Assembly (NCBI RefSeq): GCF_001940525.2
Contig: NZ_CP019437.1
Span: 3,583,501 to 3,647,500 of the forward strand
DNA length: 64,000 nt
Origin: Thioclava nitratireducens
GTDB taxonomy: Bacteria; Pseudomonadota; Alphaproteobacteria; Rhodobacterales; Rhodobacteraceae
Reading direction: 5' to 3'
Made by a program: the position numbers and the translations under genes. Under the pieces are notes generated by a model, which had not been told where the DNA came from, ran no database searches, and saw only the letters and a list, made by a program, of their open reading frames with translations. How positions within the stretch are numbered: position 1 is the first letter of the stretch; every line of letters begins with the position of its first letter. Of this stretch, positions 16,577-25,892 are shown in pieces.

Positions 16577-17458
16577 TCAGCGCACGAGCGCATCGGGAAA
16601 GCCCGCTCGACGCGCCGAGGCCAGCGCCGAGTTCAGCTTCGCGGTATCGTAGAACGGCCCGGCATAGACCACAGTCAGCTCCTGCGTCTTGGACGTCGCG
16701 ACCGGCAGGCCCAGCGCCTGCAGACGCTTCGTCGCGGTCGCAACATTCGCGACATTGGCGAAGCTGCCGACCTGCACATATTGCTTGCCGCTCGAGCCGA
16801 CCGGCGCGACCGATTTGTTCGACACAGTGACGGTCGGCACCACCACGATCTGGGTTCTTGGCACCGGCGGGTGAGAGCTTTCGACATAGACCTGATCGGG
16901 CGTCGCGGTGGGCCGTAGCTGCATCGGCGTCTCCTCGGTCCAGCGCGCCCGCATCTGTTCGTTGCCCTGGACGGTGCGTGGACCGCGATAGGGGTTGAGG
17001 CGCCCGTCCTCGAAGGCATTCCTCCAGCCGTTCTCCGGCTGGGGCGCGCGGGTTATGATCGGGGCGAGTCCACCGACGCTCACCCTGTGCGACACGCGCG
17101 CGCTGTCGCGCGGCGCGGGCGGGGACGCAGGGGTCGGCGAATAGGGAGCGCGCGTTGCCACCTTCGCCCGGGTGGCAGGTTTCGCAGTTGCGGGCTTCGC
17201 CGCCAGCGTCATCGTAGGCTTATAGCCGCAGACGATGCCGCGGTCGCTATTCATTCGTGGCACCCAGCGCACGGCACCACCATAGTCGGCGCGCACGAAG
17301 ACGCAGCCCTCGCTGTCGACATATTGCGGCTCGGTATAGCTTGCCGGGGGCATCTCGGCGGGCGCATATTGCTGCGCCCGCAATTCCGATGCGAAGCCTC
17401 CCAGCCCCAGCGTGAGAATTGCGGCCAGACCGACCGCTGCTCCTGCGTTCAATCGCAT
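16577..17458 (-). CDS. SPOR domain protein
   Basis: About 293 residues with an N-terminal signal sequence (LAAILTLGLGGFASELRAQ), a short Cys-containing region (GCVFVRADYGGAVRWVPRM), a low-complexity Ala/Pro/Thr-rich linker and a C-terminal SPOR domain (from KQYVQVGSFANVANVATATKRL to the end). SPOR domains bind denuded peptidoglycan glycan at division sites, so the protein is probably exported and septal. The ATG at 17458 is preferred over an in-frame TTG two codons upstream because AGGGG is then 6 bp away. Confidence 0.88.
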   Translation of the reverse strand: MRLNAGAAVGLAAILTLGLGGFASELRAQQYAPAEMPPASYTEPQYVDSEGCVFVRADYGGAVRWVPRMNSDRGIVCGYKPTMTLAAKPATAKPATRAKVATRAPYSPTPASPPAPRDSARVSHRVSVGGLAPIITRAPQPENGWRNAFEDGRLNPYRGPRTVQGNEQMRARWTEETPMQLRPTATPDQVYVESSHPPVPRTQIVVVPTVTVSNKSVAPVGSSGKQYVQVGSFANVANVATATKRLQALGLPVATSKTQELTVVYAGPFYDTAKLNSALASARRAGFPDALVR

Positions 17459-17523
17459 ATACAACCCCTAAACTATCTAGGGGGAGGATAGCCGGGTTTT
17501 CCTTTGAGTAAAGGACGTTGCCC

Positions 17524-18156
17524 TTACTTCGTCCCGAACATCCGGTCGCCCGCGTCGCCCAGACCCGGCACGATATAGGCGTGCTCGTTGAGCTTCTCGT
17601 CGAGCGCGGCGGTCACGATCGGCACGTCCGGGTGCGCCTCTTTCATGCGCGCGACGCCCTCGGGGGCGGCCAGCAGGCACATGAAGCGGATGTTCTTCGC
17701 GCCCTTTTCCTTGATCAGGTCGATCGCCGCGACCGAGGAGTTGCCGGTGGCCAGCATCGGGTCGACCACGATGGTCAGACGATCTTCGAGCTCGCTCGGC
17801 AGCTTGCAGTAATACTCGACCGGCTTCAGCGTCTCGGGGTCCCGGTAGAGACCGACGAACCCCACGCGCGCCGCCGGCACCAGTTCCAGCACCCCATCCA
17901 GCAGACCGTTGCCCGCCCGCAGGATCGAGACCAGCGCGAGCTTCTTGCCCGCGAGGATCGGCGCGTCCATTTCCTGAAGCGGCGTCTCGATGTTCTTCGA
18001 GGTCAGTTCCAACTCCGACGTGATCTCGTAGGCCAGCAGCAGGCTGATCTCGCGCAGCAGACGACGGAAGGACGCGGTCGAGGTGTCCTTCTCGCGCATC
18101 AGGGTCAGTTTGTGCTGCACCAGCGGATGTTTGACGACGGTCAGATGGTCACTCAT
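17524..18156 (-). CDS. upp: Uracil phosphoribosyltransferase
   Basis: A 210-residue enzyme that makes UMP from uracil and PRPP in pyrimidine salvage. The PRPP loop is [12 protein letters not shown] and the uracil-binding C-terminus is [17 protein letters not shown], both intact. The ATG at 18156 ([17 protein letters not shown]) is used because it gives the family start and has GAGGG upstream. It is last in the cdd-deoA-deoB-upp operon, 11 bp after deoB, completing uracil recovery from deoxynucleosides. Confidence 0.95.
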   Translation of the reverse strand: MSDHLTVVKHPLVQHKLTLMREKDTSTASFRRLLREISLLLAYEITSELELTSKNIETPLQEMDAPILAGKKLALVSILRAGNGLLDGVLELVPAARVGFVGLYRDPETLKPVEYYCKLPSELEDRLTIVVDPMLATGNSSVAAIDLIKEKGAKNIRFMCLLAAPEGVARMKEAHPDVPIVTAALDEKLNEHAYIVPGLGDAGDRMFGTK

Positions 18157-18167
18157 GGTCTTGTCCC

Positions 18168-19385
18168 TCACAGAAAGCTTTTGCCCGGCCCTTGCGCCGG
18201 AATGTTCAGATGCGTGGCGAGCGAGGCCGCTAGGTCGACATAGCCCACATTCCCCACGCTGCGCGACCCGATACCCGGGCCCGCGCCCAGAACAGGCACG
18301 CGTTCGCGGGTGTGATCGGTGCCGCGCCAGCTTGGATCATTGCCGTGATCGGCGGTGAAGATCGCCAGATCGCCCGGTTGCAGGCGGTCGAGAAATTGCT
18401 CCGCCACCGTGTCGAACCATTCCAGCGCGCGGGCATAACCCGAGACGTCGCGGCGATGGCCGTAGAGGCTGTCGAACTCGACGAAATTGGCGAAGGTGAG
18501 CGAGCCCTCCTCAGCCTCACCCGTCAGCCGGATCAAGTGATCGGCCAGATCGGCATCGCCCTTGCCCTTGTGCAGATGGGTGATGCCGCGATGCGAGAAG
18601 ATATCCCCGATCTTGCCGATCGCATGTGTCACGCGGCCCGCGTCATAGGCCCAGTCTAGTAGCGTCGGCGACGGTGCCGGGATCGCGTAATCGCGGCGGT
18701 TCGGGGTGCGGGTGAACTCGCCATTCTCGCCGATGAACGGCCGCGCAATCACGCGCCCCACCTTCATCGCATGCAGCGTCGGCGCGAGCCCCTCGCAGAG
18801 CTTCAGAAGGCGGTCGAGGCCGAAATGCTCTTCATGGGCTGCAATCTGGAACACACTATCGGCAGAGGTGTAACAGATCGGCCAGCCGGTGCGGATATGC
18901 TCGTCGCCCAGTTCCTCGATGATGTTCGTGCCCGAGGCGTGGCAATTGCCGAGGATGCCGTCGGTCCCAGCGATCTCGCAGGCTTTCGCGACGAGATCCG
19001 GCGGGAAGCTGTTAACCTTGTCCGGGAAGTAATGCCATTCCCACGGCACCGGCACACCTGCCAGTTCCCAATGGCCCGAGGGCGTGTCCTTGCCGGGAGA
19101 GACCTCGGTGGCCGCGCCCCAGAGCCCGACAGGTTCAGCCATCAGCCCCGGCGCAGCCTCGCCCGAGGCGAGCTTCACCGCAGCGCCCAGCCCCAGACCG
19201 GCCAAAGTCGGCATCTTCAGCGGCCCCGAGCGGCCCTCCTCTGCCCGTCCTCCGGCGCAGGCCTGCGCGATATGGCCCACGGTATTCGCGCCCGTATCCG
19301 GCGCGCCGTCGTTGAAGAAACGATCCGCATCGGGCGCGCCGCCGATCCCGACGCTGTCCATGACGATCAGAAAGGCGCGGCTCAT
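18168..19385 (-). CDS. deoB: Phosphopentomutase
   Basis: A 405-residue alkaline-phosphatase-superfamily mutase interconverting (deoxy)ribose 1- and 5-phosphates. The N-terminal metal site [12 protein letters not shown] and the C-terminal [22 protein letters not shown] are intact; the nucleophile Thr region KDTPSGHWE is also present. Length matches the family. It starts within the last codons of deoA (ATGA overlap), so expression is coupled. The product is fed to deoxyribose-phosphate aldolase, whose gene is not in the window. Confidence 0.95.
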   Translation of the reverse strand: MSRAFLIVMDSVGIGGAPDADRFFNDGAPDTGANTVGHIAQACAGGRAEEGRSGPLKMPTLAGLGLGAAVKLASGEAAPGLMAEPVGLWGAATEVSPGKDTPSGHWELAGVPVPWEWHYFPDKVNSFPPDLVAKACEIAGTDGILGNCHASGTNIIEELGDEHIRTGWPICYTSADSVFQIAAHEEHFGLDRLLKLCEGLAPTLHAMKVGRVIARPFIGENGEFTRTPNRRDYAIPAPSPTLLDWAYDAGRVTHAIGKIGDIFSHRGITHLHKGKGDADLADHLIRLTGEAEEGSLTFANFVEFDSLYGHRRDVSGYARALEWFDTVAEQFLDRLQPGDLAIFTADHGNDPSWRGTDHTRERVPVLGAGPGIGSRSVGNVGYVDLAASLATHLNIPAQGPGKSFL

Positions 19386-20704
19386 TGCACATCCTCCGGG
19401 CCGATACGTTCGTGGATCAGGGGCGGCTCTTCGGGGGCCTCGTCGCTCAGCTCGATCGCAGCCAGAAGGGCCGCTTCGGCGGCATCGGCGTCGCGATCAT
19501 TCGCGGCATGGATCGTCACCAGCGGTTCGCCCGATGTCACGTCGTCGCCCAGCGAGACGATCTCCCACAGCCCGACCGAGGGATTGATCCTGTCGGTGCC
19601 GACCAGACGCCCGCCGCCCAGATGCACCACCGCTTCGCCCACCGCGCGGGTGTCGATGCGGCTGACGAAGCCTGCGCGCGGCGCCTCCACGGCGCGGATC
19701 ACCGGGGCGGAGGGCAGTCGGTCGGGGAAACGTTCGACGAAATCGCTCGGGCCACCCAACGCGGCGACCATCTTGCCGAACACCTCGACCGCGCGCCCGT
19801 TGCTGAGCACCTCGTCGATCCGCGCCGTGCCGTCGACCGCGTCCTTGGCCAACCCCGCGAGAACCAACGCCTCGCCGCCCAGAGCCGCGGTCACGTCCCA
19901 AAGCGCCTCGTTCACACCGGTGCCGGTCAGCGTCTCCATCACCTCGATCACTTCCAGCGCATTGCCCGCCGAATGACCCAGCGGCTGATCCATGTCGGTG
20001 ATCAGCGCCGTGGTCTTGCAGCCCGCACCGTTCGCGGTGGCAACGAGGCTCTGCGCCAGCGCCTTCGCATCCTCGGGCCGCGCCATGAACGCGCCCGAGC
20101 CGACCTTGACGTCGAGGATCAGCCCTTCGAGCCCGGCGGCCAGCTTCTTCGACAGGATGGAGGCGGTGATCAGGTCGATGCTCTCGACCGTGCCCGAGAT
20201 GTCGCGGATCCCGTAGAGGCGCTTGTCGGCCGGGGCGATCTCGCCCGTGGCGCCGACGATCGCGCAACCGACTTCGCCCACGACCTTGCGCAACGCGCCG
20301 ATACCGGGGGTCGCGTCATAGCCGGGGATCGCTTCCATCTTGTCGAGCGTGCCGCCGGTATGGCCCAAGCCCCGTCCCGAGATCATCGGCACGTAGCAGC
20401 CACAGGCCGCCAGCGCGGGCGCAAGCAGCAGCGAGACGGAATCCCCTACCCCGCCGGTCGAGTGTTTGTCGATCACCGGGCCGGGCATGTCCCAGCGCAG
20501 AACCTCGCCGGAATCGCGCATCGCCTGCGTCAGCGCCACACGACCGTCGGTGCCGATACCTTTCAGCAGGACGGCCATCGCGAAGGCCCCCGCCTGCGCA
20601 TCGGAGACCGAGCCGTCGGCCAGACCGCGCGCGAACCATTGGGCTTGATCTGCGCTCAAGCTTTTGCCGTCGCGCACCGATTGGATAATGCTGCGGGCAT
20701 CCAT
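19382..20704 (-). CDS. deoA: Thymidine phosphorylase
   Basis: A 440-residue enzyme splitting thymidine or deoxyuridine to base and deoxyribose 1-phosphate. The family signature region DKHSTGGVGDSVSLLLAP and the nucleoside-binding GRGLGHTGGTLDKME are seen, followed by the glycine-rich C-terminal domain. It starts one base inside the stop of cdd (TGATG) and overlaps deoB by 4 bp. Together with cdd and deoB it forms a deoxynucleoside catabolic route. Confidence 0.95.
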   Translation of the reverse strand: MDARSIIQSVRDGKSLSADQAQWFARGLADGSVSDAQAGAFAMAVLLKGIGTDGRVALTQAMRDSGEVLRWDMPGPVIDKHSTGGVGDSVSLLLAPALAACGCYVPMISGRGLGHTGGTLDKMEAIPGYDATPGIGALRKVVGEVGCAIVGATGEIAPADKRLYGIRDISGTVESIDLITASILSKKLAAGLEGLILDVKVGSGAFMARPEDAKALAQSLVATANGAGCKTTALITDMDQPLGHSAGNALEVIEVMETLTGTGVNEALWDVTAALGGEALVLAGLAKDAVDGTARIDEVLSNGRAVEVFGKMVAALGGPSDFVERFPDRLPSAPVIRAVEAPRAGFVSRIDTRAVGEAVVHLGGGRLVGTDRINPSVGLWEIVSLGDDVTSGEPLVTIHAANDRDADAAEAALLAAIELSDEAPEEPPLIHERIGPEDVQ

Positions 20705-21096
20705 CAGGTGTTTTCCATATGGCTCATATCGAAGCGACCGGGCAGCAGATCGCCCACCGTCGTATCGAGTCGCTCGCCCTCGGTCGTGGCCAGCGTCACC
20801 GGCGTGTCGTGACGCGCGAATTCCGCCAGCTTCTGACGGCAGCCGCCACAGGGCGGGACCGGCGTCGGGCTGTCGGCAATCACGGCTACCTCGGTGATCT
20901 CGGTCTCGCCCGCGGCCACCATCGCGGCGATCGCGCCGGCCTCGGCACAGGTGCCTTCGGGATAGGCCACGTTCTCGACATTCACGCCGCTATAGATGGT
21001 GCCGGACGCCCCGCGCACCGCCGCACCGACCTTGAATTTCGAATAGGGCGCATAGGCGTTTTCGCGCACCTGACGGGCAGAATCGAGCAGCGACAT
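20704..21096 (-). CDS. cdd: Cytidine deaminase
   Basis: A 130-residue zinc enzyme that deaminates cytidine and deoxycytidine. The catalytic motifs CAEAGAI (zinc Cys, then Glu) and PPCGGCRQKL (two zinc Cys) identify the homotetrameric type. The ATG at 21096 gives the family length and has GGAGA upstream; a 32-residue in-frame extension has no family similarity. It is first in the salvage operon, so the promoter should lie between it and maeB (21097-21300), which is transcribed the other way. Confidence 0.95.
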   Translation of the reverse strand: MSLLDSARQVRENAYAPYSKFKVGAAVRGASGTIYSGVNVENVAYPEGTCAEAGAIAAMVAAGETEITEVAVIADSPTPVPPCGGCRQKLAEFARHDTPVTLATTEGERLDTTVGDLLPGRFDMSHMENT

Positions 21097-21248
21097 CGGC
21101 GGTCTCCGGTCCGTGGCCGGAGCGTAAAATTTGTCCAGCCGGTTGAGTTCTCCCGATCCTGCGCCGCACCTGCTCCGGATGCAAGCGCTCACCTCGCGCC
21201 ACCCGTCCGCCTCGCGCGGAGTTCATGCCGCAACGTAATTCGCAGGGG

Positions 21249-21275
21249 TTGCAATCACTCCCTTCGTGCTATCTA
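21249..21275 (+). promoter_or_regulatory. Weak candidate promoter of maeB
   Basis: TTGCAA (21249-21254) and TATCTA (21270-21275) with a 15-bp spacer, shorter than ideal. Transcription from here would run through the palindrome at 21307-21320. Confidence 0.35.
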
Positions 21276-21306
21276 GAACGACGGGAGAGTCGCGCGCGAA
21301 AAATTA

Positions 21307-21320
21307 GTTTAGCGCTAAAC
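21307..21320. promoter_or_regulatory. 14-bp perfect palindrome, LacI-type operator candidate
   Basis: GTTTAGCGCTAAAC is a perfect palindrome with the central CG typical of LacI-family operators. It ends 18 bp before the maeB start codon. In Rhodobacter a LacI-type regulator (CceR) controls central carbon genes, so a similar protein is a reasonable guess here. Confidence 0.6.
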
Positions 21321-21338
21321 CAGTTCGGGGAGGATCTC

Positions 21339-23615
21339 ATGGAAGAGGCGCGTCAGGACACCCTGCGTCAGTCGGCACTGGAATATCACGCCAAGCCGAA
21401 ACCCGGAAAACTGGAAATTCGTGCGACGAAGCCGCTCGCGAACGGCCGCGATCTGGCCCGCGCCTATTCGCCCGGCGTGGCCGAGGCGAGCCTCGCCATC
21501 AAGGAAGATCCCGACACCGCGCATGACTACACCGCGCGGGGCAACCTGGTGGCTGTCGTCACCAACGGCTCGGCGGTGCTGGGCCTGGGCAACATCGGAC
21601 CGCTCGCCGCGAAACCGGTGATGGAAGGCAAAGCGGTTCTGTTCAAGAAATTCGCCAATATCGACGCGTTCGACATCGAGGTGAACCAGAACGACCCCGA
21701 GAAGCTGGCCGAGATCGTCTGCGCGCTCGAGCCCTCTTTCGGCGCGATCAACCTTGAAGACATCAAGGCGCCCGACTGCTTCATCGTGGAGAAAATCTGC
21801 CGCGAGAAGATGAACATCCCGGTCTTCCACGACGACCAGCATGGCACCGCGATCGTTGTGGGGGCAGCCGCGACCAACGCGCTGCGCATCGCGAAGAAGA
21901 ACTTCGAGGACATCAAGATCGTCTCGACCGGCGGCGGGGCGGCGGGCATCGCCTGTCTCAACATGCTGCTGAAGCTGGGCGTGAAGCGCGAGAACGTCTG
22001 GCTCTGCGATATCGAAGGGCTGGTCTACAAGGGCCGCGAAGCCGACATGACGCCGCAGAAGGCCGAATTCGCACAGGACAGCGATCTGCGCACGCTCGAC
22101 GAGGTGATCGAAGGCGCGGACATGTTCCTCGGCCTTTCCGGTCCCGGCGTGCTGAAGCCCGAAATGGTGCAGAAGATGGCAAAGCAGCCGATCATCTTCG
22201 CGCTGGCGAACCCGAACCCGGAAATCCTGCCCGATCTCGCCCGCGAGGTCGCCCCCGACGCGCTCATCGCGACTGGGCGCAGCGATTTCCCGAACCAGGT
22301 CAACAACGTGCTGTGCTTCCCGTTCATCTTCCGGGGCGCGCTGGATGTGGGCGCGACGACGATCAACGACGAGATGCAGATCGCCTGCGTCGAAGGGATT
22401 GCCAAACTCGCGCGGCAGACCACCTCCGCCGAAGCCGCCGCCGCTTATCGCGGAGAGAAACTCACCTTCGGCGTGGACTACCTGATCCCCAAGCCGTTCG
22501 ACCCCCGGCTGATCGGCATCGTCGCCTCCGCTGTGGCGAGAGCCGCGATGGAGACCGGCGTGGCGACCCGCCCGCTGGAAGATCTCGATGCCTACAAGGT
22601 CCAGCTCGACAGTTCGGTGTTCAAATCGGCCCTGCTGATGCGGCCTGTCTTCGACGCCGCTGCGACCGTGAGCCGCCGTATCGTTTTCGCCGAGGGCGAG
22701 GACGAGCGGGTGCTGCGCGCCGCCAACGCGATGATCGAGGAGACCACCGACACGCCGATCCTGATCGGTCGTCCCGACGTGATCGAGATGCGCTGCGAAC
22801 GGGCCGGCCTGCCGCTCGATCTCGGCGCGGTCGAGATCGTGAACCCGGAGAACGACCCGCGTTACCGCGACTATTGGGGCACCTATCACGAGCTGATGGC
22901 CCGCCGCGGTGTCACGCCCGACCTCGCGCGTGCGATCATGCGCACCAACTCCACCGCGATTGCCGGCGTTATGGTCCATCGCGAGGAAGCGGATTCGCTG
23001 ATCTGCGGCACATTCGGGCAGTATCTGTGGCACCTGAAATATGTGCGCGAAATCCTTGCCCGCGACGGGCTCCATCCCCAGGGCGCGCTGAGCCTGATGA
23101 TCCTGGAGGACGGCCCGCTTTTCGTGGCCGACACCCACGTCCATCACGCGCCGACGCCGGAGCAGATCATGGAAACGGTCTGCGGCGCGGCGCGGCACGT
23201 CTCGCGCTTCGGGCTGAAGCCGAAGATCGCGCTGTGTTCGCATAGCCAGTTCGGCAATCTCGACAGCGACTCGGGCGAGCGGATGCGCGCCGCGATGAAT
23301 CTGCTGATCCAGCGCGAGGTGAATTTCGACTTCGAAGGCGAAATGCATGTCGACGCGGCGCTCGACCCCGACACCCGCGCCCGCCTGATGCCGAATTCGC
23401 GCTTCGAGGGGGCGGCCAACGTGCTGGTCTTCGCCAATACCGATGCGGCGTCGGGCGTGCGCAACATCCTCAAGATGAAAGCGGGCGGTCTGGAAGTCGG
23501 GCCGATCCTGATGGGGATGGGCAACAAGGCGCATATCGTCACGCCCTCGATCACCTCGCGCGGCCTGCTGAACATGTCCGCCATCGCAGGCACGCCGGTG
23601 GCGCATTACAGCTGA
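21339..23615 (+). CDS. maeB: NADP-malic enzyme fused to phosphotransacetylase-like domain
   Basis: A 758-residue hybrid malic enzyme that oxidatively decarboxylates malate to pyruvate. The N-terminal malic domain (about 1-425) shows [10 protein letters not shown], the catalytic [12 protein letters not shown] and the NAD(P) loop [12 protein letters not shown]; the C-terminal third (about 440-758) is a phosphate acetyltransferase-like domain ending [24 protein letters not shown]. In related enzymes that domain is regulatory, sensing acetyl-CoA, rather than catalytic. The ATG at 21339 has GGGGAGGA just ahead and gives the family length. Confidence 0.95.
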   Translation: MEEARQDTLRQSALEYHAKPKPGKLEIRATKPLANGRDLARAYSPGVAEASLAIKEDPDTAHDYTARGNLVAVVTNGSAVLGLGNIGPLAAKPVMEGKAVLFKKFANIDAFDIEVNQNDPEKLAEIVCALEPSFGAINLEDIKAPDCFIVEKICREKMNIPVFHDDQHGTAIVVGAAATNALRIAKKNFEDIKIVSTGGGAAGIACLNMLLKLGVKRENVWLCDIEGLVYKGREADMTPQKAEFAQDSDLRTLDEVIEGADMFLGLSGPGVLKPEMVQKMAKQPIIFALANPNPEILPDLAREVAPDALIATGRSDFPNQVNNVLCFPFIFRGALDVGATTINDEMQIACVEGIAKLARQTTSAEAAAAYRGEKLTFGVDYLIPKPFDPRLIGIVASAVARAAMETGVATRPLEDLDAYKVQLDSSVFKSALLMRPVFDAAATVSRRIVFAEGEDERVLRAANAMIEETTDTPILIGRPDVIEMRCERAGLPLDLGAVEIVNPENDPRYRDYWGTYHELMARRGVTPDLARAIMRTNSTAIAGVMVHREEADSLICGTFGQYLWHLKYVREILARDGLHPQGALSLMILEDGPLFVADTHVHHAPTPEQIMETVCGAARHVSRFGLKPKIALCSHSQFGNLDSDSGERMRAAMNLLIQREVNFDFEGEMHVDAALDPDTRARLMPNSRFEGAANVLVFANTDAASGVRNILKMKAGGLEVGPILMGMGNKAHIVTPSITSRGLLNMSAIAGTPVAHYS

Positions 23616-23634
23616 GTCGCACTCGCCAGCGAAA

Positions 23635-23723
23635 TTTGCAAACCCCCACGAGGGTGCAAATAACCTGAAAACTCGCCCGCAGTTTGCAAAAGTTTGCGGG
23701 CGATTTGTCGCGGTTTCTGCAAA
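23635..23723 (+). promoter_or_regulatory. TTTGCAAA-type operator cluster upstream of prpE
   Basis: Two exact TTTGCAAA boxes (23635-23642, 23683-23690), two further TGCAAA half-sites (23655-23660, 23718-23723) and TTTGCGGG (23693-23700) lie in the 206 bp before prpE. The short-chain fatty acyl-CoA regulators (ScfR/PccR, RamB) are known to recognise TTTGCAAA repeats at propionyl-CoA and acetate genes, so these are likely their sites. Confidence 0.65.
23674..23702 (+). terminator. Stem-loop after maeB, overlapping the operator cluster
   Basis: CGCCCGCA (23674-23681) pairs with TGCGGGCG (23695-23702); the loop carries a TTTGCAAA box. ATTTG follows. It may end the maeB message, act as a DNA dyad for a regulator, or both. 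Confidence 0.4.
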
Positions 23724-23821
23724 TTTTTTGGCAGGGCAACGGATTGTGCGCGGTAACATTCTTGCGTCAGCCGTTTCCGCTCCGTAACACATCTCCAAAT
23801 TCCTGAGGAGGAGATGTTCGC

Positions 23822-25714
23822 ATGGGCTACAAAGAGGTCTATTCCGCCTGGCAGGCCGATCCCGAGAAATTCTGGATGGACGCCGCCGAGAAGATCGACT
23901 GGGACGAGAAGCCCTCGAAGGCCCTGTTTGACGGGAACGCGCCGCTCTACGAATGGTTCTCGGACGGGATGGTCAATACCTGCTGGAACGCGGTCGACCG
24001 CCATGTCGAGGAAGGACGTGGCGATCAGATCGCGATCATGCATGAAAGCCCGATCACCCACTCGACCAAGGGCATCACCTACAAGGAATTGCAGACGCGC
24101 GTTGCCTCGCTGGCGGGCGCGCTGAAGATGCGCGGCGTCGAGAAGGGCGATCGCGTCATCATCTACATGCCGATGATCCCCGAGGCGCTGGAGGCGATGC
24201 TCGCCTGCGCCCGGATCGGCGCGGTCCATTCGGTCGTGTTCGGCGGCTTCGCAGCGCATGAACTCGCGGTGCGGATCGACGACTGCACCCCCAAGGCGAT
24301 CATCGCGGCCAGCTGTGGTCTCGAGCCGGGCCGCACAGTGCATTACAAGCCGCTTCTCGACGAGGCGATCGAGCAGGCCGAGCACAAGCCGGAATTCTGC
24401 GTCATCTTCCAGCGCGAACAGGAAGTGGCGAAGCTGATCGAGGGGCGCGACTTCTCGTGGCACGGTTTCCAATATGGCGTGAAGCCCGCAGACTGCGTGC
24501 CGGTCGAAGGCAACCACCCGGCCTATATCCTCTACACCTCGGGCACGACCGGACAGCCGAAGGGCGTCGTGCGCCATACCGGCGGCCATCTCGTCGCGCT
24601 GCAATGGTCGATGAAGAACATCTACAATATCGAGGCGGGCGACCGTTTCTGGGCGGCGTCCGATGTCGGCTGGGTCGTGGGTCACTCCTACATCTGCTAC
24701 GGCCCGCTGATCGCAGGCGCCACCACGGTGGTGTTCGAAGGCAAGCCGATCGGCACGCCGCATCCGGGCGTATTCTGGCGGATTATTCAGAACAACCGCA
24801 TCAAGAGCTTCTTCACCGCCCCCACGGCGCTGCGTGCGATCAAGCGCGAAGACCCGAATGGCGAATGGATCAAGCGCTATGCGCTGCACGACCTGCAGGC
24901 ACTCTACCTCGCAGGCGAGCGGGCCGATCCCGCGACCGTCGAATGGGCGCAGAAACATCTTGGCGTGCCGGTGGTCGATCACTGGTGGCAGACCGAGACC
25001 GGCTGGGCCATCGCCGCAAACCCGATCGGGATCGAGGAACTGCCGACCAAGGTGGGCAGCCCCTCGGTGCCGATGCCGGGCTATGACATTCAGGTGCTCG
25101 ACGAGGGCGGCCATCCGGTCGGGGCGGGCCAGCTCGGCGCCATCGCGATCAAGCTGCCGCTGCCTCCGGGCACGCTGCCGACGCTGTGGAATGCCGAGGC
25201 ACGCTTCAAGAAGGCGTATCTCGAACAGTTCCCCGGCTATTACGAGACGGGCGACGCGGGCTATGTCGACGAAGATGGCTATCTCTACATCATGGCGCGC
25301 ACCGATGACGTGATCAACGTCGCCGGTCACCGCCTCTCGACCGGCGCGATGGAGGAGGTTCTCGCAGGGCATCCCGACGTCGCCGAATGCGCCGTGATCG
25401 GCGTGGCGGACGAGCTTAAGGGGCAGACGCCGCTGGGCTTCCTGTGCCTCAGTTCTGGCTGCAACCGCCCGCATGAAGAGATCGTCAAGGAATGCGTGAG
25501 CCGCGTGCGCGAACAGATAGGTCCGGTCGCGGCCTTCAAGCTCGCCACTGTGGTGGATCGGCTGCCAAAGACCCGCTCTGGCAAGATCCTTCGCGCGACG
25601 ATGGTGAAGATCGCGGACGGGCAGGAGTGGAAAATGCCTGCCACCATCGACGATCCGGCGATCCTCGACGAGATAACCGAGGCGCTCAAGGGGCTCGGTT
25701 ATCCCCGAAAGTAA
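23822..25714 (+). CDS. prpE: Propionyl-CoA synthetase
   Basis: A 630-residue acyl-AMP-forming synthetase that activates propionate. The nucleotide motif YTSGTTGQPKG (about residues 237-247) and the C-terminal acylation Lys in KTRSGKILR are intact. The signature DDVINVAGHRLSTGAMEEVL and GVADELKGQTPLGFLCL separate PrpE from acetyl-CoA synthetase, which reads DVINVSGHR...E at this place. GAGGAGGAG lies 6 bp before the ATG. The upstream TTTGCAAA boxes suggest control by propionyl-CoA supply. Confidence 0.92.
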   Translation: MGYKEVYSAWQADPEKFWMDAAEKIDWDEKPSKALFDGNAPLYEWFSDGMVNTCWNAVDRHVEEGRGDQIAIMHESPITHSTKGITYKELQTRVASLAGALKMRGVEKGDRVIIYMPMIPEALEAMLACARIGAVHSVVFGGFAAHELAVRIDDCTPKAIIAASCGLEPGRTVHYKPLLDEAIEQAEHKPEFCVIFQREQEVAKLIEGRDFSWHGFQYGVKPADCVPVEGNHPAYILYTSGTTGQPKGVVRHTGGHLVALQWSMKNIYNIEAGDRFWAASDVGWVVGHSYICYGPLIAGATTVVFEGKPIGTPHPGVFWRIIQNNRIKSFFTAPTALRAIKREDPNGEWIKRYALHDLQALYLAGERADPATVEWAQKHLGVPVVDHWWQTETGWAIAANPIGIEELPTKVGSPSVPMPGYDIQVLDEGGHPVGAGQLGAIAIKLPLPPGTLPTLWNAEARFKKAYLEQFPGYYETGDAGYVDEDGYLYIMARTDDVINVAGHRLSTGAMEEVLAGHPDVAECAVIGVADELKGQTPLGFLCLSSGCNRPHEEIVKECVSRVREQIGPVAAFKLATVVDRLPKTRSGKILRATMVKIADGQEWKMPATIDDPAILDEITEALKGLGYPRK

Positions 25715-25791
25715 GGCAAGCTTATAATAAGCGTCGCTGATTGTGAGAGACGCGAATAGGCACCACTTTAGAAGTTTACGCGAAAGTTAAG

Positions 25792-25818
25792 AAGCCGCAT
25801 CCACAATGGGTGCGGCTT
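25792..25818 (+). terminator. Terminator of prpE
   Basis: AAGCCGCA and TGCGGCTT form the base of an 11-bp stem (one G-U pair) about 78 bp after prpE, followed by TACGTTATTGTTTAT. Confidence 0.7.
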
Positions 25819-25892
25819 TACGTTATTGTTTATGCTATCAAAGATTGATTTGAGAACCGCACCCCGGAATCATCCATCGAGGGGTTATTTTG

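Noticed and set aside
21315-23798. An 827-codon open frame on the minus strand
   Set aside because: It is wholly antisense to maeB, whose protein is intact, and its translation is His/Arg/Asp-rich low-complexity, as expected from a GC-rich shadow frame.
25838-25853. TCAAA-N6-TTTGA dyad before the hybrid kinase gene
   Set aside because: Short arms in an AT-rich stretch; it does not match the FnrL form (TTGAT-N4-ATCAA) and could be chance.
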